Shown: positions 37,136 to 46,588 of the stretch, piece after piece | Numbering within the stretch: the first letter of the stretch is position 1 | Layout: every line of letters begins with the position of its first letter | DNA from: Rhodovulum marinum | Lineage (GTDB): Bacteria; Pseudomonadota; Alphaproteobacteria; Rhodobacterales; Rhodobacteraceae | DNA: 64,000 nt | Direction: 5' to 3' | Assembly: GCF_004343075.1 (NCBI RefSeq) | Contig: NZ_SLXP01000002.1 | Coordinates: 496,001 to 560,000 of the forward strand | The notes under the pieces: generated by a model | The model's input: the letters and a program-made list of their open reading frames with translations, nothing else | Databases searched by the model: none | Told to the model about the DNA's origin: nothing | Translations under genes and position numbers: made by a program

Positions 37136-37468
37136 TCACTTGCCCGCCAGTTGCAGCCCGGCGATGGGCACGATGTTGCCGCGCGGCTGGGTGTAGATCT
37201 TCAACGCCTTCTGCGCACGGGGGGTGGAGTCGACGAAATCGGCATGGGCCTGTTTCAGGGCCTTGCGCGCCTCGAGATAGACGCCGTCATCGTCCAGCGC
37301 GGTCAGGTCGACCTTGGAGAGATAATCGCCCATGCGTTTCATCACGTGCAGCCGCGCGCGGTTCAGCACCGCCTGGTCATAGGGCAGCAGCAGGAAGGTG
37401 AAGATCTCCTCGGCCGAGGACAGCGCGTGCATCTGATCCAGGACGCTTTGGGTCTGGGGGCGGGTCAT
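37136..37468 (-). CDS. nifW: Nitrogenase-stabilising protein NifW
   Basis: 110 residues, the usual NifW length, associated with protection of the MoFe protein. Key stretch: [36 protein letters not shown] overlap with the nifV stop. The frame stays open upstream inside nifV but the ATG at 37468 follows an AAGGACC-type ribosome site. Confidence 0.93.
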   Translation of the reverse strand: MTRPQTQSVLDQMHALSSAEEIFTFLLLPYDQAVLNRARLHVMKRMGDYLSKVDLTALDDDGVYLEARKALKQAHADFVDSTPRAQKALKIYTQPRGNIVPIAGLQLAGK

Positions 37469-38667
37469 GGCAGGGTCCTTTCGGTTGGGTCGGAGAGGAC
37501 GGGCGCGTGGCAGAGCGCCTCGGCCCGGGCGGTGAGAATGGCAAGGTCGGCAGGGGTGGCCGCGCGTTTCTCGGCATTGGCCCAGTCGCGCAACAGGGGC
37601 AGGACGGCGCGCGCGGTGGCCGGGTCGGCGGGCAGGCCCGCGGCGGCGAGCGCGGCGGTAAGCGCGGCAAGGCCCGAATGCTTGCCCAGCACGATTTCGC
37701 GGGCGCGGCCGAACCGGGCGGGGGCAAGGTCGGGCGCCTCGTAGGTGGCGGGGTCCTTCATCAGGCCGTCCACGTGGATGCCGGATTCGTGGCTGAACAC
37801 GTTGGCGCCGACGATGGGGCGCGCGGGGGGCACGGGGCGGTTGGCGGCGGCGGCCACCAGATCGGAGAGCGCACACAGCCGGTCGAGCGCGACGGCGGTC
37901 GCCCGGCCCTGCACCGCAAGCGCGGCGGCGACCTGTTCCAGCGCGGCATTGCCCGCGCGTTCGCCCAGCCCCCCCACGGTGACCGACAGGTGCGTGGCGC
38001 CCGCGCGCGCGGCGGCCAGCGTGTTGGCGGTGGCCAGCCCAAGGTCGTCATGGGCGTGGAATTCCAGCGGCAAGGGTCCGGCGGCCACCAGCGAAACCAG
38101 GCGGTGCGCGGCGAAGGGGTCCATCAGGCCCAGCGTGTCGGCCAGCCGCAGGCGGATCGCGCCCGCGGCGGCGGCGGTCTGCGACAACTGCAACAGGAAA
38201 TCGGGATCGGCGCGCGAGGCATCCTCGGCCCCGACGGACACGGCGAATCCCGCGTCCGTGGCCAGCCGCACCAGCCGGTCGAGTTCCGCCAGCGCCCAGG
38301 CGCGGGTTTGGCCCAGCTTGCCCGCCAGTTGCCGGTCGGAGGCGGGCACCGTCAGGTGCAGGCGGGTCAGGCCGGTGAGCGCGGCAAGTTCCAGGTCGCC
38401 CTCGCGCAGGCGGCACCAGGCGACGCCCTGCGCGCGGGTCAGCCCCGCCCCCGCCTCGCGCATGGCGGCGATTTCGGCCATGCCCATGGCGGGCACGCCC
38501 AGCTCGATCTCGGCCACGCCCGCGGCATCCAGCGCGGCGGCGATGGCGACCTTTTCGGCCGCCGAAAAGGCCACGCCGGGGGCCTGTTCGCCGTCGCGCA
38601 GCGTGGTGTCGCAGATCAGCGGCGCGGGGCCGGGGCGCAGGCTGTCGGGGGCGATGGGCCGGGTCAT
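37465..38667 (-). CDS. nifV: Homocitrate synthase NifV
   Basis: 400 residues. Condenses acetyl-CoA and 2-oxoglutarate to homocitrate for FeMo-co. DRE-TIM motifs: [28 protein letters not shown] (metal His-x-His), [24 protein letters not shown]. The frame extends upstream to 38784 inside the NifU-like gene, but the ATG at 38667 is the natural start, 11 bases after that gene. Confidence 0.94.
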   Translation of the reverse strand: MTRPIAPDSLRPGPAPLICDTTLRDGEQAPGVAFSAAEKVAIAAALDAAGVAEIELGVPAMGMAEIAAMREAGAGLTRAQGVAWCRLREGDLELAALTGLTRLHLTVPASDRQLAGKLGQTRAWALAELDRLVRLATDAGFAVSVGAEDASRADPDFLLQLSQTAAAAGAIRLRLADTLGLMDPFAAHRLVSLVAAGPLPLEFHAHDDLGLATANTLAAARAGATHLSVTVGGLGERAGNAALEQVAAALAVQGRATAVALDRLCALSDLVAAAANRPVPPARPIVGANVFSHESGIHVDGLMKDPATYEAPDLAPARFGRAREIVLGKHSGLAALTAALAAAGLPADPATARAVLPLLRDWANAEKRAATPADLAILTARAEALCHAPVLSDPTERTLP

Positions 38668-38678
38668 GCGCGTTTCCC

Positions 38679-39371
38679 TCAGCGGGCCGGGGCGGGCACG
38701 ACGAGGACGGCACGGCCCAGCGCCTCGGCCAGGCGTTTCTGCAGCCCGCCAAGGGTCAGGCCCGCCAGCTGGCAGCCCGAGCAATTGCCCTTGAGCGCGA
38801 CGCGGACGCGGGGGCCGGCGATATCGACCAGTTCCACGTCGCCGCCATCGGCGCGGAAGGTGGGGCGCATCTCTTCCAGCACCTTCTGAACCGCGGCGGT
38901 TTCGTCGGCGGGGGTCACGGCGCCCGGTTTCGGCAGGCTGGGTTTCAGCGGCGCGATGGAAAGCGGCTGGCTGGGCCGGGCGGTTTTCGCGGCGCGAAAG
39001 GCGGGCGGCTGGGCATAGTCGCGCAGCGCCGCGGCCAGCGCCTCGGCGGCGACATGGGCGGCGGAGCGGTCTTCGTCGGGCAGGCCGCCGAGGACGGTTT
39101 CGATATAGTCGGCGGTGATCGCGCGGGCCTCGGCCAGCGGCTTGCCGGTCAGGAGTTCGGTGAGCGCCGATCCGGCGGCCACTTCGGGACCGCCGCCGGT
39201 GGTTTCGAACCGCGCCGCGGCGATGGCGCCGCCCTCGATCCGCAGCATCAGGCGCATCGCGTCGCCGGTGCGCAGCGACCCCGCCTCGCCCAGGGCGTTG
39301 GCGTCGTCCAGCGCGCCGCGGTTGCGGGGGTTCAGGAAATGGTCGGTCAGGGTCGGGGAATAGTCCAACAT
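38679..39371 (-). CDS. nifU: NifU-like protein with degenerate scaffold domain and Nfu C-terminus
   Basis: 230 residues. The first 120 align with the IscU/NifU scaffold ([20 protein letters not shown]), but all three cluster cysteines are gone: the ACGD position reads RTGDA, the FGCG position reads TTGGG, and the HCS region reads DRSAAH. The central ferredoxin domain of Azotobacter NifU is missing. The C-terminal Nfu domain ([20 protein letters not shown]) keeps its Cys pair in GNCSGCQ. It may thus act only through the Nfu part. Coupled between iscA and nifV in the NifA-driven operon. Confidence 0.88.
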   Translation of the reverse strand: MLDYSPTLTDHFLNPRNRGALDDANALGEAGSLRTGDAMRLMLRIEGGAIAAARFETTGGGPEVAAGSALTELLTGKPLAEARAITADYIETVLGGLPDEDRSAAHVAAEALAAALRDYAQPPAFRAAKTARPSQPLSIAPLKPSLPKPGAVTPADETAAVQKVLEEMRPTFRADGGDVELVDIAGPRVRVALKGNCSGCQLAGLTLGGLQKRLAEALGRAVLVVPAPAR

Positions 39372-39384
39372 CGCGCGCCCTCCC

Positions 39385-39705
39385 CTAGCAGAACGACTTG
39401 CCGCAGCCGCAGCCGGCCGAGGCGTTGGGGTTGTCGAAGACGAAGCCCGACCCTTCGAGCCCGGTGACGAAGTCGATGGTGGTGCCGACGAGATAGCCCT
39501 GGCTGTCGGGGTCGATCAGGACGGTGACGCCCTCGGCCTCGACCACGGCATCGGTGTCCTCGCGGGTCAGTTCGAGGGCCATGGCGTATTGCAGACCGGC
39601 ACAGCCGCCCGACTGCACCATCAGGCGCAGCCCGGCGATCGGCTGGCCTGCGCCCTGGATGGCGGTGGCCATGGCATCACGTGCGGCTTCGGTGATCTGG
39701 ATCAT
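39385..39705 (-). CDS. iscA: A-type Fe-S carrier (nif-linked IscA/HesB)
   Basis: 106 residues starting MIQITEAARDAMATAI. The three A-type cysteines are in QSGGCAGLQY and GCGCGKSFC. First gene of the operon; supplies or relays Fe-S clusters to nif proteins. A longer frame to 39750 runs into the sigma-54 promoter and is rejected. Confidence 0.92.
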   Translation of the reverse strand: MIQITEAARDAMATAIQGAGQPIAGLRLMVQSGGCAGLQYAMALELTREDTDAVVEAEGVTVLIDPDSQGYLVGTTIDFVTGLEGSGFVFDNPNASAGCGCGKSFC

Positions 39706-39743
39706 GGGTGTCTCCTGTCGGTCGCGGGTCCTGCAGGAGAGGA

Positions 39744-39759
39744 AGCACAAAGCGTGCCA
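39744..39759 (-). promoter_or_regulatory. Sigma-54 promoter of iscA-nifUVW-rpoN
   Basis: Minus strand TGGCACGCTTTGTGCT: full TGGCACG -24 element and GC at -12 with GG-N10-GC spacing, 39 bases before the iscA ATG. Confidence 0.85.
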
Positions 39760-39853
39760 AGTTTTCCGGGCGTTGGAAAATCAGGGGCTTGGGTGGCGGT
39801 GTCGGGAATGTCGGGGGGGGCGATTGGCGGGTTTGCGACAGCGGCGCGCGGCC

Positions 39854-39869
39854 TGTCGGGGGTGCGACA
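39854..39869. promoter_or_regulatory. NifA upstream activator sequence for iscA operon
   Basis: TGTCGGGGGTGCGACA, a TGT-N10-ACA site in the extended form TGTCG-N6-CGACA, about 110 bases upstream of the sigma-54 promoter. Extra half-sites (TGTCGGG at 39800-39817, GCGACA at 39835-39840) lie between. Confidence 0.85.
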
Positions 39870-39883
39870 TTCCGTCCCGCAAG

Positions 39884-39913
39884 GCGGGCGGGGCAGCCCC
39901 CTGCCCCGCCCGC
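39884..39913 (-). terminator. Terminator-like hairpin after the rnf operon
   Basis: Perfect 13-bp GC stem with a CCCC loop, 21 bases after the stop of the FAD protein gene and before the NifA site of the next operon. No T-tract, but position and strength suit an operon end. Confidence 0.65.
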
Positions 39914-39934
39914 ATGGCGCCGTATCGGATGGGT

Positions 39935-40924
39935 TCAGGCGCGGGCCGCGTCGCGGGCGGAGGCGAGCGCCGCGGCCACCTGCCGGGTCGCGCCCTTGCG
40001 CGCGTCGCCCAGGATCAGGGTTTCGGACCGGTGCAGCGAACGGCCCGCCGCATCGACCGGGCACCAGCCGCTGGCATCCGCCAGCCCGGCCACGCGCGCG
40101 ATGGCGCCCGCGCCCTGAAGCCCGACGAAATTCACCACGTCGGCGCGAAGCCGCCCGGCCCCGGTTTCCAGCGTGCCGGCGGGGGCGTCGACCGAGAGGA
40201 CCGCGCCGCCCTCGGGGCCGGTCAGCCAGGTCATGCCGGGTGCGGCCACGGCGCGGAAGCGGTCGGCCAGGCCCGGGGTGGCCCCGGCCTCGAGCACCGT
40301 CAGGCGCGCCGCGGGCCGCGTGCGGGTGAGCAGCGCGGCGAGGCGCAGGGCGCGGTCGAGCGCGGCCTGGGGGTGGCTGAGGGGACTGGGCAGGCGCAGG
40401 ACAACATGGGCCTTCTCGGGCAGGGCCGCGAGTTGGGCGGCGAGCCGCTGGCCCTCGCGCGCGCTGCCCCAGGCGGCGGGCCAGCGGTGGCGGGCGACGG
40501 CGTCGAGGCCGGGGATCGGTTCGTCGAGGGGGGCGGTGCCGGGGGCCAGCATCAGGGCGTCGAAGGCCAGCCTGCGCCCGCTGAACAGCTCAAGCCGCGC
40601 GGCGCGCCAGTCGAGGCCCACCACGTCGTCGAGCACCACCTGAACGCCCGCGCGGCGGAGCGCGGCGAGGTCGGGCCCGGCGGCGGGCCGGTCGAAGGCG
40701 CCCGCGCTGCGGCCCAGGCGGCGAGGGTCGCGTTCGATCAGCAGGACGGGGGCGTCGGGGCGCATGTCGCGCAGGGCAAGGGCCGCCGCAGCCCCCGCCG
40801 GGCCGCCGCCGACCACCACGGCCTGCGGCGCGGCCAGCGCGCGGGTGGCAAGGCCCGCGCCGCCCGCGAGCGCGGCCCCGGCGGCGAGGGTTCCCAGGAA
40901 ACGTCTGCGGTTGGGGTTTTGCAT
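39935..40924 (-). CDS. Tat-exported FAD protein, FccB-like but lacking the redox Cys pair
   Basis: 329 residues. N-terminal twin-arginine signal NRRRFLGTLAAGAALAGGAG, then the FAD-binding AVVVGGGPAGAAAALAL. It resembles flavocytochrome c sulfide dehydrogenase flavoprotein (GWCPVDAAGRSLHRSE), but only that one cysteine remains: the partner position in the active disulfide reads LPSPLSHP, and the protein is about 70 residues short of FccB. So sulfide oxidation is unlikely. Last gene of the rnf operon, 33 bases after rnfH, which hints at periplasmic electron transfer linked to Rnf; that is inference. Confidence 0.75.
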   Translation of the reverse strand: MQNPNRRRFLGTLAAGAALAGGAGLATRALAAPQAVVVGGGPAGAAAALALRDMRPDAPVLLIERDPRRLGRSAGAFDRPAAGPDLAALRRAGVQVVLDDVVGLDWRAARLELFSGRRLAFDALMLAPGTAPLDEPIPGLDAVARHRWPAAWGSAREGQRLAAQLAALPEKAHVVLRLPSPLSHPQAALDRALRLAALLTRTRPAARLTVLEAGATPGLADRFRAVAAPGMTWLTGPEGGAVLSVDAPAGTLETGAGRLRADVVNFVGLQGAGAIARVAGLADASGWCPVDAAGRSLHRSETLILGDARKGATRQVAAALASARDAARA

Positions 40925-40957
40925 GGGTCTGTCTCCTTGCGCGGGGCGCGTGGGGGC

Positions 40958-41218
40958 CTAGCGCTTTTCCAGAAGCTCGGCATCGGGGTGGATGGGGCGA
41001 TAGATCTCGACCCGGTCGCCCTCTTTCACCGGCTTGTCGAGTTTCGCGAGCGCGCCGAAGATGCCGACCTTGTTCTCGTTCAGGTCGATTTCGGGGAACT
41101 GGTCCAGAAGGCCCGACGCCTCGATCACGTCGCGCACGGTGGCGCCTTCGGGGACGTCGAGATTCTTCCACACCTGGGTGGTGGCCTTGGCGAAGGTGGC
41201 GCTGACGATCATGGTCAT
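40958..41218 (-). CDS. rnfH: RnfH, ubiquitin-fold protein of the rnf operon
   Basis: 86 residues of the RnfH/YfjF family (SATFAKATTQVWKNLDVPEG, RVEIYRPI). Role unknown, but regularly linked to rnf in nitrogen-fixing Rhodobacter. Overlaps rnfE by 4 bases; a second ATG lies two codons in. Confidence 0.92.
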   Translation of the reverse strand: MTMIVSATFAKATTQVWKNLDVPEGATVRDVIEASGLLDQFPEIDLNENKVGIFGALAKLDKPVKEGDRVEIYRPIHPDAELLEKR

Positions 41219-41940
41219 TCTCCGGGCTGGCGGTCGCGGGACAGCACGCCCGCGGCGGTGAATACCTTTTCGACTTGCGGGTTGGCGGGCGTGGCGGTGC
41301 CCGCGCGGCTGCGGCTGTCGACCAGCGCCTTGAGCGCGAGGAGGAAGCCCAGCACGATGAAGCCGCCGGGGGGCAGGATCATCAGCAGGAAGCCCTGGTA
41401 GTCGGGGAACACCGTCAGTTCGAGGAAGCCGAAGCGCGGCCCCAGGAGCAGCGAGGCATTGGCGAACAGCGTGCCCGAGCCGAGGATTTCGCGCACCGCG
41501 CCGAGGAGCACCAGCGCCAGCGTGAAGCCGATGCCCATCATCAGCCCGTCGAAGGCCGAGGCCAGCGGCGACTGGCGCGAGGCGAAGGCCTCGGCCCGGC
41601 CGAGGATGGCGCAGTTGGTGACGATCAGCGGGATGAACAGGCCCAGCATCTTGTGCAGGTCGTGCAGCCAGGCGTTCATCGCCAGGTCGACGACGGTCAC
41701 CAGCGTCGCGATCAGCAGGACGAAGGCTGGGATGCGGATTTCGGGCGTGATGACCTTGCGCAAGAGCGACACGGCCAGGCCCGACCCCACCATCACAGCG
41801 GTGGAGGCCAGCCCCATGCCCAGCCCGTTGGTCGCGGTGCCGGTGACCGCCAGCAGCGGGCAGAGCGCCAGCAACTGGCCGAAGACCACGTTGTTGTCCC
41901 AGATGCCGTTGCGGGCGATCGTGGCGTAATTGGTGGACAT
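41215..41940 (-). CDS. rnfE: Rnf complex membrane subunit RnfE
   Basis: 241 residues, six membrane helices, homologous to RnfA/NqrD. Motif cysteines in LLALCPLLAVT and LIVTNCAILGRAEAFA, which in RnfA/E hold an intramembrane Fe-S cluster. I use the ATG at 41940, directly at the end of rnfG, over a GTG at 41943. Confidence 0.93.
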   Translation of the reverse strand: MSTNYATIARNGIWDNNVVFGQLLALCPLLAVTGTATNGLGMGLASTAVMVGSGLAVSLLRKVITPEIRIPAFVLLIATLVTVVDLAMNAWLHDLHKMLGLFIPLIVTNCAILGRAEAFASRQSPLASAFDGLMMGIGFTLALVLLGAVREILGSGTLFANASLLLGPRFGFLELTVFPDYQGFLLMILPPGGFIVLGFLLALKALVDSRSRAGTATPANPQVEKVFTAAGVLSRDRQPGE

Positions 41941-42581
41941 CACTGGGCCTCCGTCGGGGGGATCAGGGCGGCGCGGTGGCGGCCGAACAGCGACAGGCCG
42001 CGATGCACGGTGCCGACCACGGCGCGCGGCGTGATCGAGGCGCCCGAGAACTGGTCGAACACGCCGCCGTCTTTCTTGACCTTCCAGCCGTCGGGGGTGG
42101 GGTCGGTCAGCGAACGGCCGGTGAAATCGGTGACCCAGTCGTCCTTGGCGATCTCGATCTTGTCGCCGAGGCCGGGGGTTTCGGTGTGCGACAGCACCCG
42201 CACGCCCAACAGCCGCCCATCGGGGGCGATGCCCATCAGCACGCGGATCGCGCCGGAATAGCCGTAACCCGTCAGCACGAAGGCCACGCCCGTCACCGCG
42301 CCGTTTTCCGTGGCGACATAGACGGGCACGGTGCCCTCTTCGGTGTCGGTCACGCTGCGCATGCCGGCGACAAGGTCGTTGTCATGCAGGTCAGCGGGGA
42401 TCACCTGGGCGAGAGAGGCCAAGAGGTCCTCGGCCGCGCGGTCGGCGATGGGGCCGCGCGTCAGGTCATTCGACGCGGACAGGATCAGCGCGGTGACCAG
42501 CGCGAACAGGCCCAGGAGAAGCCCGTGCCAGAGCGGCGAGTTGCGCAGACCGGCGGCGCGGGGGGCGGGCGTATCGGTCAT
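41940..42581 (-). CDS. rnfG: Rnf complex FMN-binding subunit RnfG
   Basis: 213 residues with one N-terminal membrane helix ([17 protein letters not shown]) and a periplasmic FMN-binding domain ([12 protein letters not shown]). FMN is attached covalently by RnfF/ApbE at the last residue of SGA(T); here the site reads [11 protein letters not shown] with Ser. Overlaps rnfD by 4 bases. Confidence 0.93.
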   Translation of the reverse strand: MTDTPAPRAAGLRNSPLWHGLLLGLFALVTALILSASNDLTRGPIADRAAEDLLASLAQVIPADLHDNDLVAGMRSVTDTEEGTVPVYVATENGAVTGVAFVLTGYGYSGAIRVLMGIAPDGRLLGVRVLSHTETPGLGDKIEIAKDDWVTDFTGRSLTDPTPDGWKVKKDGGVFDQFSGASITPRAVVGTVHRGLSLFGRHRAALIPPTEAQ

Positions 42582-43654
42582 GGCGTTTCCCTCAACTCGA
42601 TCGGCTTGCCCGCGCGGGTGCGGCCGAAGATGCGCGGGCGGACGTAGTCGTCGATCAGCGGCGTGCAGGCGTTCATCAGCAGCACCGCGAAGGCCACGCC
42701 CTCGGGGAAGGCGCCCCAGCTGCGGATGACGAAGATCAGCGACCCGATGCCGATGCCGTAGATCATCTTGCCCAGCCCCGTGACCGGCGAGGTGACGTAA
42801 TCGGTGGCGATGAAGAAGGCGCAGAACATCAGCGAGCCCGACACAAGGTGGAATTGCGGCGGCGGGAACTGGTCAGGCGCGATCAGCCACGCGGCGCCCG
42901 ACAGCACCGCGACCGAGCCCAGCACGCTGAGCGGGATGACCACGGTGATGACCCGCAGAAGGATCAGCCCGACACCGCCGAGCAGGAGGAGGAAGGCGCT
43001 GATCTCGCCCAGGCTGCCGGGAACGAAGCCGAAGAACTGGTCATGCAGGCTGCCCATGTCGGCGAGGATCGCCTGCATCGGCTGGCCGGCGTCCAGCTGG
43101 CTTTTGACATGGCTGAGGGTGGAGGCGCTGCTGACCGCGTCGATGCCGGTTTCGCCGCCGAAGGTGATGGCCAGCGCCTGGCGGAAATCGGTGCCGACGG
43201 GGCCGCCGATGATGGGCGTGACCCAGGTGGTCATCTGCACGGGCAGCGCCACCAAGAGCATGGCGCGGGCCACCATGGCGGGGTTGAACAGGTTCTGGCC
43301 CAGCCCGCCGAAGACATGCTTGCCGATCACGATGGCGATGCCCGCGCCGGTGACGCCCACCCACCAGGGCGCCCAGGGCGGCAGGGTCAGCGCCACGATC
43401 CAGCCGGTCAGCACCGCCGAACCGTCGGTGGCGAACCGCAGGATCGGCTTGCCCGCCAGCGCGAGGCACAGCACCTCGAACACAAGCGCGGCGGCGATGG
43501 TGACGAGGAACAGGAACACCGCGGGCCAGCCGAAATGCAGCAGGCCGAAGCCCGTGGCGGGCGACAGGCACATCATCACCGCCATCATCGTGCGCGAGAC
43601 GTTGAAGCGCGAATGGGTGTGCGGGCCGCTGACGAGGGTCGGTATCGCGGTCAT
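42578..43654 (-). CDS. rnfD: Rnf complex membrane subunit RnfD
   Basis: 358 residues, about ten membrane helices, NqrB-like. The covalent FMN site normally reading SGAT is AVSSASTLS here, with Ser at the acceptor position and Thr next to it. Other markers: [34 protein letters not shown]. Overlaps rnfC by 4 bases; the longer frame into rnfC is not real. Confidence 0.93.
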   Translation of the reverse strand: MTAIPTLVSGPHTHSRFNVSRTMMAVMMCLSPATGFGLLHFGWPAVFLFLVTIAAALVFEVLCLALAGKPILRFATDGSAVLTGWIVALTLPPWAPWWVGVTGAGIAIVIGKHVFGGLGQNLFNPAMVARAMLLVALPVQMTTWVTPIIGGPVGTDFRQALAITFGGETGIDAVSSASTLSHVKSQLDAGQPMQAILADMGSLHDQFFGFVPGSLGEISAFLLLLGGVGLILLRVITVVIPLSVLGSVAVLSGAAWLIAPDQFPPPQFHLVSGSLMFCAFFIATDYVTSPVTGLGKMIYGIGIGSLIFVIRSWGAFPEGVAFAVLLMNACTPLIDDYVRPRIFGRTRAGKPIELRETP

Positions 43655-45204
43655 TTCGCGGCCTCCTTGCGCGATGTCGCCTCGACCGCCTCGGCCACCA
43701 CCTGCGCGGCCTCGGCCTCGCGCTTTTTCTTGGCGGCCATCTCGGCCTTGCGCTTGGCCATCGCGGCGCGCTTGGCCTCGGCGATGGCCTCCAGCCGGGC
43801 GGTGCGGGCCTCGGCCAGGCGCTTGGCCTGGTCCTGCTGGTGCTTGCGGCTGTCGCGTTCGGCGAGCTTGCCCTTGGCATACTGGATGGTCTGCACCAGC
43901 GGGCGGTTCGACGGGCAGGTGAAGGAACAGCAGCCGCAATTGATGCAGTCCAGAAGGCCCACCTTGGCCGCGCCGTCCAGGTCGCCCGCCTCGACCCGGG
44001 TGTTCAACTCGAAGGGCGTGAGGCCCATCGGGCAGACCTGCACGCACAGCCCGCAGCGGATGCAGGGCATGACGTCCTTTTCGCGGGTTTCCTCGGCCGT
44101 CAGGGCGAGGATGCCGCCCGAGCCCTTGACGATGGGCACGCGGGGGTTGCGGATCGGCTGGCCCATCATCGGCCCGCCCATCAGCAGGCGGTCGGGTTCC
44201 TCGACCAGCCCGCCGCAATGGGCGATCAGGTCGGCGACCGGCGTGCCGATCAGCGCGCGCACGTTGGCGGGCCGGGCGACGCCGCGCCCCGAGACCGTGA
44301 CCACGCGGGAAATCGAGGGTTCGCCGTAGCGCACCGCCAGGTGCACCGCGTGCGCGGTGGCGGCGTTATGCACCACGATGCCCAGTTCCGCGGTCAGGGC
44401 GCGGGCGGGGGTTTCGCGGCCCGTCAGCGTCTTGACCAGGTGCTTTTCCGAACCCATCGGGTATTGCGTGGGCACGGTCTTGATCCGCATCTTGTAGCCC
44501 AGCGCGATCTTGTGGCGCTGCATGGCCTGGATCGCCTGGGGCTTGTTCGCCTCGATGGCGACGATGATGTCCTTGACGCCCAGCGCACGCGCCATGATCC
44601 CGGCGCCGTCGGCGATTTCCTCGGCGCGCTCGCGCATCAGCCGGTCGTCGCAGGTGAGGTAGGGTTCGCATTCGGCGGCGTTGATGACCAGCGTGTGCAG
44701 GTCGTATTTCGCGCGCAGGTTCAGCTTGACCGAGGCGGGGAAGGTGGCGCCCCCCATGCCGACGATGCCGGCCTCGGCGACCTGGGCGGCGATCTGTTCG
44801 GGCGCGGCGCTTTCGGGGTGCAGGCGCGGCAGGCGGGGGCCCCATTCGTCGCGGCCATCGGGGCGGATGGTGATCGTGGGCACCGGCAGGCCCGAGGGGT
44901 GCGGCGCGGTGAAATGGCCCACCGCGATCACCTGGCCCGAGGTCGGCGCGTGGATATTGGCCGACACGGGGCCGCGCGCCTTGCCGATCAGCTGGCCTTT
45001 CAGAACGGTGTCGCCGCGTTCGACGATGGCCTCGGCCTCGACGCCGATATGCTGTTGCAGGGGCACCCGGATCAGGGCGGGGATCGGCATGTCCTCGATC
45101 TCGCACTCGGCGGACAGGAACTTGCGCGTCTCGGGGTGCACGCCGCCCTTGAAGGCGAACAGGCGGGCCGGGTCGAAGCGGCCGGCGAAGGGAAGGATGC
45201 TCAT
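43651..45204 (-). CDS. rnfC: Rnf complex subunit RnfC (NADH/FMN and 2x[4Fe-4S])
   Basis: 517 residues. N-terminal RnfC barrel (FKGGVHPETRKF), the NADH/FMN domain with GMGGATFPASVKL and INAAECEPYLTCDDRLM, then two [4Fe-4S] motifs CIRCGLCVQVCPMGL and CINCGCCSFTCPSNRP. The last 70 residues are a Lys/Glu/Ala-rich likely coiled coil. Peripheral subunit that exchanges electrons with NADH. Overlaps rnfB and rnfD by 4 bases. Confidence 0.94.
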   Translation of the reverse strand: MSILPFAGRFDPARLFAFKGGVHPETRKFLSAECEIEDMPIPALIRVPLQQHIGVEAEAIVERGDTVLKGQLIGKARGPVSANIHAPTSGQVIAVGHFTAPHPSGLPVPTITIRPDGRDEWGPRLPRLHPESAAPEQIAAQVAEAGIVGMGGATFPASVKLNLRAKYDLHTLVINAAECEPYLTCDDRLMRERAEEIADGAGIMARALGVKDIIVAIEANKPQAIQAMQRHKIALGYKMRIKTVPTQYPMGSEKHLVKTLTGRETPARALTAELGIVVHNAATAHAVHLAVRYGEPSISRVVTVSGRGVARPANVRALIGTPVADLIAHCGGLVEEPDRLLMGGPMMGQPIRNPRVPIVKGSGGILALTAEETREKDVMPCIRCGLCVQVCPMGLTPFELNTRVEAGDLDGAAKVGLLDCINCGCCSFTCPSNRPLVQTIQYAKGKLAERDSRKHQQDQAKRLAEARTARLEAIAEAKRAAMAKRKAEMAAKKKREAEAAQVVAEAVEATSRKEAAK

Positions 45205-45770
45205 GCGGATAGCCTCGTGTCGGCATGGCCCGTTTCGGGGTCGGGCTTGTCCCAGTACCAGTTGCGCAGGGTGCGGGGTTTGGGGCGATGGATGATCGCC
45301 TCGGTCGGGCAGACCTCGATGCAGGCATCGCAGCCGATGCAGGCATCGGTGATGACGGTGTGGATCTGCCGGTTGGCGCCGACGATGGCGTCGGTCGGGC
45401 AGCGCTTGAAACACTTGGTGCAGCCGGTGCAGTGATCCTCGAAGATGAAGGCGACCATCTGCGGGGCCTCTTCCATCCCGTCGAGGTCGGCGCCCTCGGC
45501 CGGATCGACGCCCAGGATGTCGGCGATCTGGAGCGCCACATCGCGCCCGCCGGGGGGGCAGAGCGTGACCGGCGCCTCGCCCGCGGCCAGCGCCTCGGCG
45601 CCCGCGCGGCAGCCCGGATAGCCGCATTGCCCGCAATTCGTGCCCGGCAGCAGCGCGTCGATCTCGTCCACGACGGGGGGCACCTCGACATGGAAGCGGC
45701 GCGCGGCGAGGCCCAGCGCAAGGCCCAGGCCCAGGCCCATGGCGGTCATCGATGCGACGGCGGAAAGCAT
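45201..45770 (-). CDS. rnfB: Rnf complex ferredoxin-like subunit RnfB
   Basis: 189 residues. One N-terminal membrane helix, the domain with LLPGTNCGQCGYPGC (the Cys-rich Fe4S4 motif) and two ferredoxin clusters CTGCTKCFKRCPTD and CIGCDACIEVCPTE. Passes electrons between Rnf and soluble ferredoxin. The ATG at 45770 lies 19 bases after rnfA. Confidence 0.94.
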   Translation of the reverse strand: MLSAVASMTAMGLGLGLALGLAARRFHVEVPPVVDEIDALLPGTNCGQCGYPGCRAGAEALAAGEAPVTLCPPGGRDVALQIADILGVDPAEGADLDGMEEAPQMVAFIFEDHCTGCTKCFKRCPTDAIVGANRQIHTVITDACIGCDACIEVCPTEAIIHRPKPRTLRNWYWDKPDPETGHADTRLSA

Positions 45771-45789
45771 GGGGTCGCTGTCCTTTCGC

Positions 45790-46371
45790 TCAGTTCGGGA
45801 CGAGGCCGGCAAAGCCCATGAACGCCATGGACAACAGGCCGGCCGAGATGAAGGCGATGGGCGCGCCCGCGAAGGCGGCCGGAACGGAAAGCTGCGCCAG
45901 CTTTTCCCGCATGCCCGCGAAGATCGCGAGGACAAGGGTAAAGCCCAGCGCCGAGCCGAAGCCGTAAAGCAGGCTTTGCGCGAAATCGTGCTGTTCCTGG
46001 ATGTTCAGCAGCGCGACACCCAGCACCGCGCAATTGGTGGTGATCAGCGGCAGGTAGATGCCCAGCGCGCGGTAGAGGCCCGGCGAGACCTTGCGCAGCA
46101 CGGTTTCGGTGAACTGCACGATGGCCGCGATCACCAGGATGAAGGACAGGATGCGCAGGAATTCGAGGCCGAGGGGCACCAGAACGGCGGTTTCGATCAC
46201 CCAGCTGGCCGCGGCGGCCAGCGTGAGGACAAAGGTCGTGGCCAGCCCCATGCCGATCGCCGCATCGGTGTTGCGCGACACGCCCATGAAGGGGCACAGC
46301 CCGAGGAACTTGACCAGCACCACGTTGTTCACCAGCGCCGTGCCGAGCAGGATCATGAAGAATTCCGGCAT
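45790..46371 (-). CDS. rnfA: Rnf complex membrane subunit RnfA
   Basis: 193 residues, six helices, NqrE-like. Contains [11 protein letters not shown] and [16 protein letters not shown] with the two conserved cysteines. First gene of rnfABCDGEH. The frame is open to 46560, but the ATG at 46371 follows the sigma-54 promoter and a GGAG-type ribosome site. Confidence 0.94.
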   Translation of the reverse strand: MPEFFMILLGTALVNNVVLVKFLGLCPFMGVSRNTDAAIGMGLATTFVLTLAAAASWVIETAVLVPLGLEFLRILSFILVIAAIVQFTETVLRKVSPGLYRALGIYLPLITTNCAVLGVALLNIQEQHDFAQSLLYGFGSALGFTLVLAIFAGMREKLAQLSVPAAFAGAPIAFISAGLLSMAFMGFAGLVPN

Positions 46372-46439
46372 GTCTGGGCTCCTTGGTCGGGCGTCCGCCC
46401 GGGGCCGTCGGGGCCGCCTGCGGGCGCTGTCCTGACGGA

Positions 46440-46455
46440 AGCAGGAACCGTGCCA
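46440..46455 (-). promoter_or_regulatory. Sigma-54 promoter of the rnf operon
   Basis: Minus strand TGGCACGGTTCCTGCT, full TGGCACG element and GG-N10-GC spacing, 69 bases before rnfA. Confidence 0.85.
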
Positions 46456-46508
46456 AGCCCGGCAACCCCGCGAAAGGCCGGGTTCGCCGCGCCGCGGGGG
46501 CGCCGCGT

Positions 46509-46524
46509 TGTCGTTAAGCCGACA
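46509..46524. promoter_or_regulatory. NifA upstream activator site shared by rnfA and fprA
   Basis: TGTCGTTAAGCCGACA, extended TGTCG-N6-CGACA palindrome, sits between two divergent sigma-54 promoters, about 69 bases from the rnf promoter centre and about 80 from the fprA promoter centre. A wrongly spaced look-alike (N8) is at 46527-46544. Confidence 0.85.
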
Positions 46525-46588
46525 TTTGTCGCACGGCCCCGACACAGGGCGCGACAGCACCCCCGCGCCGGGCGTGGCAAACAGGACT

